Below are positions 7,967 to 14,965 of a stretch of 58,120 nucleotides of DNA, in pieces. Source of the stretch: a virus; the IMG/VR virus record IMGVR_UViG_3300036978_000157, positions 1 through 58,120 of that record. One strand, 5' to 3'. Made by a program: the position numbers and the translations under genes. Under the pieces are notes generated by a model that was not told the origin of the DNA, made no database searches, and worked only from the letters and a program-made list of their open reading frames with translations. How positions within the stretch are numbered: position 1 is the first letter of the stretch; every line of letters begins with the position of its first letter.

Positions 7967-8344
7967 ATGGATAACACAAACCCAATAAATAAATTAAACC
8001 CGAAACTTGAAGAGTTGATAGCCAGCGTAAGGAAGACAGTTTTAGTTACAAATATGTCTCTCGCCACTGCACTTGAAACTTCTTTCATGGCTACCTACGA
8101 AAATAAAAATGGCATCTGCTCTATGGCAATGAGGAAAGATAACACAGCTATCATGCTCGCCAATGGAACTGGAGGAGATGTAGTTTACAAATGTGATTTC
8201 ATCATCAGCGGAGAAGGTATCGGTGAACGCAAATCTGTATACCAATGCGAGGATGTAGAGAGTGCAGAAGAGATTTACGAACTCCTCAACGACAGGATGT
8301 ATGCTTGGTCAAATGGTGAGATCAACGAAGTAGGTGTAGACTAA
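7967..8344 (+). CDS. hypothetical early protein from a (nearly) leaderless mRNA
   Basis: The 125-residue protein is acidic in its C-terminal third (EDVESAEEIYELLNDRMY). It has a central beta-rich stretch with ANGTGGDVVYKCDF and no recognised domain. The ATG at 7967 is preferred over an in-frame TTG at 7961 because the promoter predicts transcription starting within a few bases of it, and no Shine-Dalgarno is present. It is the first rightward gene opposite the HTH regulator, the place of cro-like or anti-repressor genes. It shows no HTH itself. Confidence 0.7.
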   Translation: MDNTNPINKLNPKLEELIASVRKTVLVTNMSLATALETSFMATYENKNGICSMAMRKDNTAIMLANGTGGDVVYKCDFIISGEGIGERKSVYQCEDVESAEEIYELLNDRMYAWSNGEINEVGVD

Positions 8345-8360
8345 TTATCGGAACCGATAA
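8345..8360. repeat. dispersed palindrome copy between gene and promoter
   Basis: TTATCGGAACCGATAA overlaps the stop codon region of the 125-residue gene and ends 9 bp before the -35 box at 8370. A bound protein could influence that promoter. Confidence 0.8.
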
Positions 8361-8369
8361 AAAAGATGC

Positions 8370-8398
8370 TTGACATCGAATACAACCTGTAGTAGTTT
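8370..8398 (+). promoter_or_regulatory. rightward promoter of the replication operon
   Basis: TTGACA (8370-8375), a 17-bp spacer and TAGTTT (8393-8398). It precedes a ~130-nt leader with hairpins and then the initiator and DnaB genes. Confidence 0.7.
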
Positions 8399-8403
8399 TC
8401 TTT

Positions 8404-8529
8404 CGTGCGAGAAATTGCACCTCGGCGTGGAAACCGAGTAATAGAAGATTAAATCGAAATACAAATATCACCTTCCTGCCATAGAGCTTTCCACCCGACA
8501 TTCAATCGGTCTTCTTTCTATGGCAGGGG
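8404..8529 (+). promoter_or_regulatory. structured leader that can sequester the initiator start region
   Basis: Two small hairpins (GTGC/GCAC and CTCGG/CCGAG) are followed by an 11-bp perfect stem, CCTGCCATAGA (8475-8485) with TCTATGGCAGG (8517-8527). That stem encloses a CCGA/TCGG hairpin. Its 3' arm contains the G-rich sequence just before the start codon, so folding could block ribosome access. This resembles a riboregulator in layout. No known riboswitch class was recognised. Confidence 0.5.
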
Positions 8530-9504
8530 GTGGCCCTTCAAAAAATGATACCTGTAAAACAACCTCAACGCCTATTCACGCGAATGAAGAAGGCAGTGTT
8601 GAGAGAAGATATGATGGCACTAACGCAAGAGGTAACTCAAGCGATGGTTCTTGGACAGATGCTGTATTGGACAAAAACCTTGGACAAAGTAAACGATTGG
8701 TTGTTTGAGGAGAATAAGCGGTTGGCAGAAGTTGAGCTTCCACAACACGAATACAACTATGGTTGGATTTACAAATCAGCACGGGAAATGCGTGAAGATT
8801 TGATGAATGCTTTTAGTGAAGACGCAATTCAACGAGCATTCTCAGCACTCGTAACCAAAGGTGTTTTGATGAAAAGACACAACCCGATTGTTCGCTATGA
8901 CAGGAAACTTCAGTATCGAATCGACATCGTTTTTTTGCGCCGATTACTCAAAGATCGTGGTTATGAAATGACAGATTTCCAACTTGCAACCATTCCGCAA
9001 GAAGCGGCGTTCATTCCGCAGGGTGCGGTATCGATGGCGCAATGTGCGGAAACAATAACAGAGACTATAACAAAGATTACAAACAAAGAAAACCTCCTAA
9101 CCTCCTTGAAGGAGGAAGAGGAAAGTTCGGCAATGGCCTCACATTCCTCAGTTGAATTGAATCAACCAAATCTATTCCCGACTAACCCAAGTGAAGCTAA
9201 CGCTTCGGGTTCGGCTAACGCCAAACTGAACTCTGCCGATGGCAATGGAACTACCCCCCCAATTCCGCTCGCCCCCCCACGAACCAGAAAATCGCGGGAA
9301 CCAAAACCAGTTGACGAGAAATTTATCGCTGAACTCCAGCGGCTGAATCCTGACAAGGACGTGGAACGCGAAGTCAAGGCTGCACAGACTTGGTTGCTAT
9401 CACGTCCAGATCGAAAATATACGAGGGGCTTTCTCGCCGCTTGGGTCATCCGCTCAAAAAATATAATCAACCCAGACAAATTCCATAACAACAATTCATT
9501 CTAA
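8530..9504 (+). CDS. putative replication initiator / helicase-loader-like protein
   Basis: In this 324-residue protein the N-terminal ~140 residues are helical with a winged-helix feel (AREMREDLMNAFSEDAIQRAFSALVTKGVLMKR: helix, then recognition helix, then wing). A low-complexity Ser/Asn/Pro linker (about 205-265) and a basic helical C-terminus follow. This resembles phage replication initiators of the DnaD/O-protein type. It lies directly upstream of dnaB, whose ATG overlaps its stop. The start is uncertain: GTG at 8530 or ATG at 8545. The function is inferred. Confidence 0.6.
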   Translation: MALQKMIPVKQPQRLFTRMKKAVLREDMMALTQEVTQAMVLGQMLYWTKTLDKVNDWLFEENKRLAEVELPQHEYNYGWIYKSAREMREDLMNAFSEDAIQRAFSALVTKGVLMKRHNPIVRYDRKLQYRIDIVFLRRLLKDRGYEMTDFQLATIPQEAAFIPQGAVSMAQCAETITETITKITNKENLLTSLKEEEESSAMASHSSVELNQPNLFPTNPSEANASGSANAKLNSADGNGTTPPIPLAPPRTRKSREPKPVDEKFIAELQRLNPDKDVEREVKAAQTWLLSRPDRKYTRGFLAAWVIRSKNIINPDKFHNNNSF

Positions 9505-10736
9505 TGAAAAAAGTCCCAATAGCACGAAAGAGTGAAGCGGCAGCATTGTCGCTGATAGCAATCGACAGAAACATCCTTTCCCAACAAACATGGGATAGTG
9601 GTTATTTCGCCATAAACGCCAACAGAATCGTTTTTGAAGCTCTCCAAGGGGTTCACCAGCGGACAGGCGTTTGCTGCCCGTTTTCTGCCATCGCAGAGTT
9701 GGAAGCTACAGGAAAGTTAGATGCCGCTGGCGGTGAGGATGGAGTTCACCAGATTCTATCCACGATGAATGTAGCTTCGGGTAAGGTTTGCCAAGACATG
9801 GCCGACGATTATCGGAAGCACCTGCACCGCACAAAATCATACCGCGATGTCATTACACTTTTCGAGAAGGAAGAACCAAACCTACGGACAGGTAAGACAA
9901 ATCTGAAGGAATTATCGGAAACGATAATGAACTCTGCCGAGGATCGAACGACAAAAGTAAAGCCAGTCAAAGACCTCATCATCGAAATCATTGATGAGAT
10001 GGAAGGTAAAGCTGTAAAGGAATTCTTTCCTACTGGACTACTCAAAGTAGATCGTGCGTTAAAGGGTGGAATGCACAAAGGAGAGATGATGACAGTAGCA
10101 TCAGAGACGGGTGGTGGTAAATCTATCTACCTCGTCCAAGCGGCACTCGCCAACCTGCAAGAAGGGAAGTCAGTTCTCTTCTTCAGCCTCGAAATGAAAG
10201 CGAAGGACATTCTAACTCGCATGGCTTGTAACTTGGCAGGCTACCCCGTGCGTGAACCAGAAGATTACAAGAACGCCAATCAACACGAACTCACCAAAAT
10301 CAGTGCCGCATTGTTGGAATTACACCAGTTACCCCTCGAAATCGTGGATGGAGTAGCCGAAATTGACGAGATTGAGGCCCAAATCAACCGATACGTTGGA
10401 GAAAAACGGGCAGATGTAATCGTCGTAGATTACCTTCAAATCATCTCATCTGACGGGGAAGAAGGCAGAGAAAGTCAGATTTCGGAGATCGCAAGGAGAT
10501 TAAAACTCGCAGCACTGAAGAATAACTCGATTATGCTCACCGCTTCCCAACTAAACGACGAGGGAAGACTACGCGAATCACGGGCAATCGGAATGCACTC
10601 TGATCAAGTAGTGTATATCGAACATATCAAGGAGAAGAGTAGGCTGACAATCAAGAAGAACCGCCGAGGACAAAGAAACTACATGACAGAAATCATTATG
10701 CGTGGTGACATCTCAAAACTTGAGGAGGTATACTAA
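9504..10736 (+). CDS. dnaB: replicative DNA helicase, DnaB family
   Basis: The 410-residue protein has an N-terminal helical domain (about 1-150) and a RecA-like C-terminal ATPase. Walker A SETGGGKS is at residues 200-207 and Walker B VVDYLQII is at 307-313. Motif H3/H4 features (ASQLNDEGRLRESRAI) and a conserved FSLEM motif (227-231) follow. It unwinds the fork and recruits primase. No primase domain is fused and none was seen elsewhere, so host DnaG is probably used. The ATG overlaps the initiator stop (TAATG). A TTATCGGAAACGATAA palindrome lies in frame at 9912-9927. Confidence 0.92.
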   Translation: MKKVPIARKSEAAALSLIAIDRNILSQQTWDSGYFAINANRIVFEALQGVHQRTGVCCPFSAIAELEATGKLDAAGGEDGVHQILSTMNVASGKVCQDMADDYRKHLHRTKSYRDVITLFEKEEPNLRTGKTNLKELSETIMNSAEDRTTKVKPVKDLIIEIIDEMEGKAVKEFFPTGLLKVDRALKGGMHKGEMMTVASETGGGKSIYLVQAALANLQEGKSVLFFSLEMKAKDILTRMACNLAGYPVREPEDYKNANQHELTKISAALLELHQLPLEIVDGVAEIDEIEAQINRYVGEKRADVIVVDYLQIISSDGEEGRESQISEIARRLKLAALKNNSIMLTASQLNDEGRLRESRAIGMHSDQVVYIEHIKEKSRLTIKKNRRGQRNYMTEIIMRGDISKLEEVY

Positions 10737-10930
10737 TGACAATCGACCAAGCATACGGAAAAGCGTTGAAGTATTTGGAGGCGGCAAACGCAATCTGGGA
10801 AGCTCAAGACAAGGAAAGGTATTGCATTGCAGAGAACTATCACAACGAAGGACTCAAGATAATGAACCAATACTTTTCTGAAACAAAAGTATTGACACAG
10901 ATACAAGATATTGATAGTATGCTCCCATGA
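10736..10930 (+). CDS. small hypothetical protein
   Basis: This 64-residue helical protein starts within the dnaB stop (TAATGA), behind a good GGAGG Shine-Dalgarno inside the dnaB end. It has TPR-like spacing of small and large residues in YGKALKYLEAANAIWEAQDKERY. No family is recognised. It is probably co-expressed with the helicase. Confidence 0.65.
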   Translation: MTIDQAYGKALKYLEAANAIWEAQDKERYCIAENYHNEGLKIMNQYFSETKVLTQIQDIDSMLP

Positions 10931-11211
10931 GTGACACACCAGAGACGGATGCGGCGTGGTCTTGCTTTAAGGGCTACATGGAACCTCTGCAAGATGTTAA
11001 AGATTTAAGCCGCAAACTTGAACGCGAGCGCGACGAGGCGCGGGAGAAAGCCGAACGATATCGGTTAGAGGCGAACGCAATTATGATGCAACGCGATGAG
11101 GTGCAGAAAAAATTGGAATATTATAAGGAAAGATATGAGCAACTCAAGGAAATCCCTAAATGGTATAATGGCAGGGAAATTCCAGCAGAAATTAAGGAGG
11201 AAACAAAATGA
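10927..11211 (+). CDS. R-D-E coiled-coil protein, paralogue 1
   Basis: The 94-residue protein begins MSDTPETDAA and contains the coiled-coil core RERDEAREKAERYRLEANA. That core is shared almost base for base with the gene at 12345. The ATG overlaps the previous stop (ATGA). It is one of five consecutive genes sharing a T-P-x-T-D start and/or an E-R-D-E repeat. Their function is unknown. Coiled-coil oligomers or adaptor roles are possible. Confidence 0.7.
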   Translation: MSDTPETDAAWSCFKGYMEPLQDVKDLSRKLERERDEAREKAERYRLEANAIMMQRDEVQKKLEYYKERYEQLKEIPKWYNGREIPAEIKEETK

Positions 11212-11630
11212 GCGAACGACAAACACCAAGAACAGATTCAGCAATTATGGAAATCCCATCTAAATTTGACTCAATTTGCGTTGTTCCTGCGGAACTTGCG
11301 ATTGATTTAGAGCGTGAACTTGGCGATGCCTTGCGTGAACGCGACGAGGCTCGGGAAAGGGAACGGGTAGCATGGAATGCATTTGACGAAGAACGCCAAC
11401 GAGCATCAAGGGAGGGTGAGCGTGTTTTGGAGGCAATACGCCAGCGCGACGAGACGCGGGATACATTGCGCCTATACAGGCAACAGATCGTGATGGAGTC
11501 AAGTTGGTCTCTTGGAAATTCAGCTGAACAAGAACGCAAGTTAATGGCAGAACTCAATGATTCTATGAAGGAAATCGTCGGTTGGGAGAACAAATTGAAG
11601 GCAGCGCAAAAAAAGGAGGCTGCTAAATGA
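11208..11630 (+). CDS. R-D-E coiled-coil protein, paralogue 2
   Basis: The 140-residue protein begins MSERQTPRTDSA. Two copies of the RERDEARE-type core lie near residues 43-85, and the rest is a long amphipathic helix. AAGGAGG precedes the ATG inside the end of the previous gene, and the two overlap by four bases. Its function is unknown. Confidence 0.7.
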   Translation: MSERQTPRTDSAIMEIPSKFDSICVVPAELAIDLERELGDALRERDEARERERVAWNAFDEERQRASREGERVLEAIRQRDETRDTLRLYRQQIVMESSWSLGNSAEQERKLMAELNDSMKEIVGWENKLKAAQKKEAAK

Positions 11631-12043
11631 GCAAGAGAAAACGCGGAATTATATGCGCTTACTGCGGTATTGCTTGGGGATACGACGATGAATCACCAAC
11701 ACCTGAATTAATTAAAGAAGCGTGCGACCATGAATCAATTTGCGAAAAAAATCCTTACACTGCACAAATACGCAACTTAAAGCGCGAGCGCGACGAGGGG
11801 CGGGAGGATGCAGCTCATTGGAAAATCGAATACGAAATTGTCGTAGCTCGTTTATGCGGAAAGAGGCATCAACGCGACAATGGCATAGTTTCGGACGATG
11901 AGGTTATCCCAAAACTAATTAGAGCATTGAAGTGGATTGCCGAGCGATACGATGATTCCAAGCCCATGCACCAAGTTGCGATGGACGCCTATCAAATGTC
12001 GTGCACCGCTCGCGCAGCTTTAAAAAAGGAGGAAACAAAATGA
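11627..12043 (+). CDS. zinc-knuckle plus R-D-E protein, paralogue 3
   Basis: The 138-residue protein has an N-terminal C-x2-C (IICAYCGIAWG) with later His/Cys (CDHESIC), which could bind zinc. A shortened KRERDEGRED core follows at about 51-60, then a helical C-terminus. AAGGAGG precedes the start, which overlaps the previous stop. The shared DNA core suggests it acquired the same coiled-coil module as its neighbours. Confidence 0.65.
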   Translation: MSKRKRGIICAYCGIAWGYDDESPTPELIKEACDHESICEKNPYTAQIRNLKRERDEGREDAAHWKIEYEIVVARLCGKRHQRDNGIVSDDEVIPKLIRALKWIAERYDDSKPMHQVAMDAYQMSCTARAALKKEETK

Positions 12044-12348
12044 GCGAAGAACAAATTAACATCGCAATCGAAGAAATTATTCGTCCAGCACTTCATGGAA
12101 ATATATATCGTCCACCACGCGACTTCTGCAACGACCTCAACGCTATGCACGAGGAAATCATGTCGCTGGAGGGTCTAATTCGCGACCATTCATATCGGAG
12201 AGCTTTAGCCAAATCTGTCGGAGTGATTGGGTTTGAGGATTGGGAGCATTCGCTGGTCTGCCTAGATAAGCTAACTAACGCCACCGCCCGCCAACGAGCA
12301 GAAGCATTTTTGCGGACGCTTGGCAAGTGGAAGGAGGAAACGAAATGA
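12040..12348 (+). CDS. hypothetical helical protein in the R-D-E cluster
   Basis: The 102-residue protein starts at the ATG overlapping the preceding stop, with GGAGG upstream. It is mostly helical. The C-terminus LGKWKEETK repeats the KKEETK ending of paralogues 1 and 3, because these ends carry the next gene's Shine-Dalgarno. The R-D-E core itself is absent. The family is unknown. Confidence 0.65.
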   Translation: MSEEQINIAIEEIIRPALHGNIYRPPRDFCNDLNAMHEEIMSLEGLIRDHSYRRALAKSVGVIGFEDWEHSLVCLDKLTNATARQRAEAFLRTLGKWKEETK

Positions 12349-12731
12349 GCAGACCAACACCAGAGACGGATGCGGTGTTTATTTGGGAACCTTTTTTAGA
12401 GGTAGATGTTAATAAAGCCCAAAAATTGTGCGAGAAATTAGAACGCGAGCGCGACGAGGCGCGGGAGAAAGCCGAACGATATCGGTTAGAGGCGAACGCA
12501 ATGATGATTCAACGCGATGAGTGGGCAGCGATGTGTGGCAGATACAAGCAAGAGCGCGACGAGGCGCAGGAGGCATTCAAGATAGCTTACAACGAGCGAG
12601 TCCAAATGGAACTTGAGCGTGACGAATGGAAAAACAAAGCATACTCCCATGCTACAGACTACACTCTAATGGAAGCGAAGTGCTTTAGATTAGAACAACA
12701 ACTCAAAGAATATGATCAACTCAAGAGCTAA
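12345..12731 (+). CDS. R-D-E coiled-coil protein, paralogue 4
   Basis: The 128-residue protein begins MSRPTPETDAVF. It contains the same ~60-bp block as the 10927 gene (ERERDEAREKAERYRLEANA), followed by two more degenerate units (QERDEAQEA, LERDEWKNK). AAGGAGG precedes the ATG inside the previous gene. The near-identical DNA block indicates recent duplication or gene conversion within the operon. Confidence 0.7.
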   Translation: MSRPTPETDAVFIWEPFLEVDVNKAQKLCEKLERERDEAREKAERYRLEANAMMIQRDEWAAMCGRYKQERDEAQEAFKIAYNERVQMELERDEWKNKAYSHATDYTLMEAKCFRLEQQLKEYDQLKS

Positions 12732-13041
12732 AGGAGCAAGAGGTGAGAGGCAGTGGAGAGATCAGCTTCGCGCCGAAGGCTACACTGCTAAACGAGGACA
12801 GCAATTCGCAGGAGGACAAGACTCACCAGATGTAGTCTGTGAAGAACTGAAGGGTAAACTCCACTTTGAAGTTAAGTGCGTTCAGAATTTGAATTTAGAT
12901 AAGGCTTGCGAACAGGCCGAGCGAGATGCTAAAGGCATTGCTTGGGCCGTGGCTCACAAAAAAAATAATAAGAACTGGAAGGTAACAATCCCTGCCGACA
13001 CGTTCTTTAAATTACTCAGGGATGGAATGGACGGATTATGA
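12712..13041 (+). CDS. Holliday-junction-resolvase-like PD-(D/E)XK nuclease
   Basis: The 109-residue protein has the Hjc-type layout: GARGERQWRDQLRAEGY with E12, then DSPDVV with D40, then F-E53-V-K55. This matches the E...D...E-x-K active site of small resolvase-like nucleases. A helix with LNLDKACEQAERDA follows. It would cleave branched replication or recombination intermediates before packaging. It overlaps the previous gene by 20 bases in another frame. Confidence 0.75.
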   Translation: MINSRAKGARGERQWRDQLRAEGYTAKRGQQFAGGQDSPDVVCEELKGKLHFEVKCVQNLNLDKACEQAERDAKGIAWAVAHKKNNKNWKVTIPADTFFKLLRDGMDGL

Positions 13042-13208
13042 AACATGAATTCATAATAACAATTGACGACAAATATTGTGTATACAAGTATGTTGTAAAT
13101 CTTACAAACGATGTTGCAATTTACGATATTATTAAAACAATTTGCGATAAATATAAAATAGAAACACCAGAAGCAATTTATGAAAAAACCAACAACAAAA
13201 GCAGGTAA
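13038..13208 (+). CDS. small hypothetical protein
   Basis: The 56-residue protein has alternating beta-like hydrophobic residues (EFIITIDDKYCVYKYVVNL) followed by a helix. Its ATG overlaps the resolvase stop (ATGA) and its 3' end overlaps the next gene by 29 bases. The family is unknown. The tight overlaps support that it is translated. Confidence 0.6.
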   Translation: MKHEFIITIDDKYCVYKYVVNLTNDVAIYDIIKTICDKYKIETPEAIYEKTNNKSR

Positions 13209-13368
13209 AGCCGCGAAGGTGGCAAAAACAATGCGTGAATACAAAGCTGGCAAACTGAAGGCTGGCATCAACCCTAAAGGCCCGAAGAAAGCACCAATGG
13301 CTAAGAGCCGCGCTCAAGCAGTTGCAATCGCACTATCACGCGCAGGAATGACTAAGAAAAGCAAGTAA
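13180..13368 (+). CDS. small basic protein (DUF6496-like)
   Basis: The 62-residue, Lys-rich protein contains KVAKTMREYKAGKLKAG and QAVAIALSRAGMTK. This pattern (V-M-R-E-x-K-x-G-x-L ... Q-A-x-A-I-A-L-x-x-A) resembles the widespread phage DUF6496 family as I remember it. Its function is unknown, and its charge suggests nucleic-acid binding. Confidence 0.75.
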   Translation: MKKPTTKAGKAAKVAKTMREYKAGKLKAGINPKGPKKAPMAKSRAQAVAIALSRAGMTKKSK

Positions 13369-13369
13369 T

Positions 13370-13516
13370 ATGAAAACAGGACTTTACGCCAATATTAACG
13401 CCAAACGCAAACGCATCGCAGCAGGTAGCGGTGAGAAGATGAGGAAGGTTGGTAGCAAAGGCGCACCGACTGCAAAGGCATTTAAACAATCAGCAAAAAC
13501 TGCAAAGAAAAAATGA
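13370..13516 (+). CDS. small basic protein
   Basis: The 48-residue, Lys/Arg/Ala-rich protein (MKTGLYANINAKRKRIAAGSGEK...) starts one base after the previous stop. Similar short basic proteins accompany DUF6496-like genes in other phages, from memory. It is a possible DNA-binding or virion-DNA-associated peptide. Confidence 0.65.
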   Translation: MKTGLYANINAKRKRIAAGSGEKMRKVGSKGAPTAKAFKQSAKTAKKK

Positions 13517-13635
13517 AAAAAGAAAACGGAAAGAAATGTTGCGGAATGAAAAAAGGTTGCAACAAGAAGATGCACGAAAAGATGGAATCAAAAGCCATGA
13601 AGAAAATGGAACGCAAGCGTGGCGGCAAATCTTAG
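13513..13635 (+). CDS. small Lys/Cys/Met-rich protein
   Basis: The 40-residue protein has KKCCGMKKGCNKKMHEKM near the start, a Cys/Met/His cluster that could bind a metal, and a basic tail. The ATG overlaps the previous stop (ATGA). The function is unknown. It is the last gene before the homing endonuclease insertion. Confidence 0.6.
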   Translation: MKKENGKKCCGMKKGCNKKMHEKMESKAMKKMERKRGGKS

Positions 13636-13676
13636 TTATAACAAGTTTAGTGTAGTTTACGATAAACTTACTATAT

Positions 13677-14342
13677 ATGGAAAAGCGAGCGGGTGTATAT
13701 GAAATTGAAATTGCTGGCTATAAATACTATGGCAGCAGCATCAATATTTACGCCCGTAAGCAAAACCATATAACAAAACTACGATCTGGAAAACATCGCA
13801 ATCAACGACTGCAAAGATGTTTTGATAAATATGGAGAAGATGCTATGGCATTCAAGATACTTGTCCTTTGTGACGAAGAATCTGTTCTTGATGAAGAGCA
13901 AAAATATTTGGACGAGAATATCGGTAACGATAATTGTCTGAATTTTTGCAGAAGCGCATCTGCTCCAATGGCTGGAATTAAATTTTCAGATAATCATAAA
14001 AAGAAAATGTCAGAATCGCAGGTAAGAAATAAATACATTTTTTATTATGACTGTGGAAAAATAGAATCATTTGATAGTTTAAAACTTGCTGGTGATAAAT
14101 TCGGAGTCAGAAGCTCAATTGTTTCTCGATGGTTTAAAAGAAAAGACCTTGGAAGAAATCACGGAATACTGCAATCCAGCAATATTATAAAAGCTGAAAA
14201 AATCGGAGATGAACATATTGTTTTATTACCATATAAATACAAACAAAAACCTTGGCAAATAGCTGGAGCATCCAGTCATAGTCAATACTACAGAGAAAAA
14301 AGAAATGAAATCAAAACCCGCAACTGGCAAAGCGTCAGTTAA
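13677..14342 (+). CDS. GIY-YIG homing endonuclease
   Basis: The 221-residue protein has a GIY-YIG catalytic domain at about 1-90 (G-V-Y at 6-8, Y-Y-G at 17-19, a conserved Arg/His helix YARKQNHITKLRSG, and candidate catalytic E74). A NUMOD3-like basic turn (SDNHKKKMSESQ, about 104-116) and a NUMOD1-like helix (SFDSLKLAGDKFGVRSSIVSRWF) follow. It is free-standing, not in an intron, and more AT-rich than its neighbours. It overlaps the DUF6321-like gene by 38 bases. A degenerate palindrome lies just upstream and a good one inside at 13918-13933. It is probably a selfish insertion. Confidence 0.85.
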   Translation: MEKRAGVYEIEIAGYKYYGSSINIYARKQNHITKLRSGKHRNQRLQRCFDKYGEDAMAFKILVLCDEESVLDEEQKYLDENIGNDNCLNFCRSASAPMAGIKFSDNHKKKMSESQVRNKYIFYYDCGKIESFDSLKLAGDKFGVRSSIVSRWFKRKDLGRNHGILQSSNIIKAEKIGDEHIVLLPYKYKQKPWQIAGASSHSQYYREKRNEIKTRNWQSVS

Positions 14343-14547
14343 AATAGTAAAAAACCCAAAAACTGGAAGAACCCGCAAGGTTTCTTACGGCCAAAAAGGA
14401 GCAAATGTTGATCCGGGATCAAAGCGTGGTGATTCCTACTGCGCCCGTTCAGCTAAGATCAAAGGTGATTGGAAATCCGATCCTAACTCCCCAAACAACC
14501 TCTCGCGTAAGAAGTGGCGTTGCCGAGGCAGCAAGTCGATGAAATGA
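14305..14547 (+). CDS. small basic protein (DUF6321-like)
   Basis: The 80-residue protein has VKNPKTGRTRKVSYGQKGANV, SYCARSAKIKG and NNLSRKKWRCRGSKSMK. I recognise this pattern as the phage DUF6321 family (from memory, not searched). It is strongly basic with two Cys residues. Its function is unknown. Its start lies inside the end of the homing endonuclease gene. Confidence 0.75.
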   Translation: MKSKPATGKASVKIVKNPKTGRTRKVSYGQKGANVDPGSKRGDSYCARSAKIKGDWKSDPNSPNNLSRKKWRCRGSKSMK

Positions 14548-14714
14548 AGATCAACGGCAAAAACACGGAAGCTAATGTTGATGCAGACGATGGCAGAGTT
14601 GGATGGAAGTATCCACTCAACTCCAAACAAATTGTAAGAGCCTGCGAAGACTTCTTCAAGAAGCGTGGAATGAAGCAATACGACTGCTGCGGCAGACCCA
14701 AGAAAACAGAATGA
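14544..14714 (+). CDS. small hypothetical protein
   Basis: The 56-residue protein contains WKYPLNSKQIVRACEDFFKKRGMKQYDCCGRPKK, a helix followed by a CC pair. The ATG overlaps the previous stop (ATGA), and its own stop overlaps the next start. The family is unknown. The chain of four-base overlaps supports translation. Confidence 0.65.
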   Translation: MKINGKNTEANVDADDGRVGWKYPLNSKQIVRACEDFFKKRGMKQYDCCGRPKKTE

Positions 14715-14965
14715 CTTGTCCAAAATGTGAATCACCTACTGAAGTCATCAATAGTAGAAAGAGAGATGGCACAGTAGTAAGGAGGAGGCTTTGTGCCTGT
14801 GGGGAAAGGTTTTCTACCAAAGAAGTAATTACTGCTTCAAGGAAAGTTACCTTCAATAAAGTAGTTAAGGCACTATCCATGACTAAAGCAGTCACTGGAG
14901 AGTGGACAGTAAAAGTAGATGAGAATACCCCAGAGTGGGCAAAGAAAATGCTAATTAACCTATGA
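14711..14965 (+). CDS. NrdR-like zinc-ribbon protein
   Basis: The 84-residue protein has an N-terminal zinc ribbon with C3-x2-C6 and a second pair C-A-C-GERF near 29-31, in the order seen in NrdR (MTCPKCES...VINSRKR...RRRLCACGERFST). The NrdR ATP-cone is missing. The remaining ~45 residues are short and basic/helical. It may be a small DNA-binding regulator, possibly of nucleotide-synthesis genes. The similarity could be limited to the ribbon. Confidence 0.65.
   Translation: MTCPKCESPTEVINSRKRDGTVVRRRLCACGERFSTKEVITASRKVTFNKVVKALSMTKAVTGEWTVKVDENTPEWAKKMLINL

Noticed and set aside
8520-8708. ATG frame starting inside the leader hairpin before the initiator
   Set aside because: It is out of frame with the well-supported initiator and has a low-complexity product. 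Probably a shadow.
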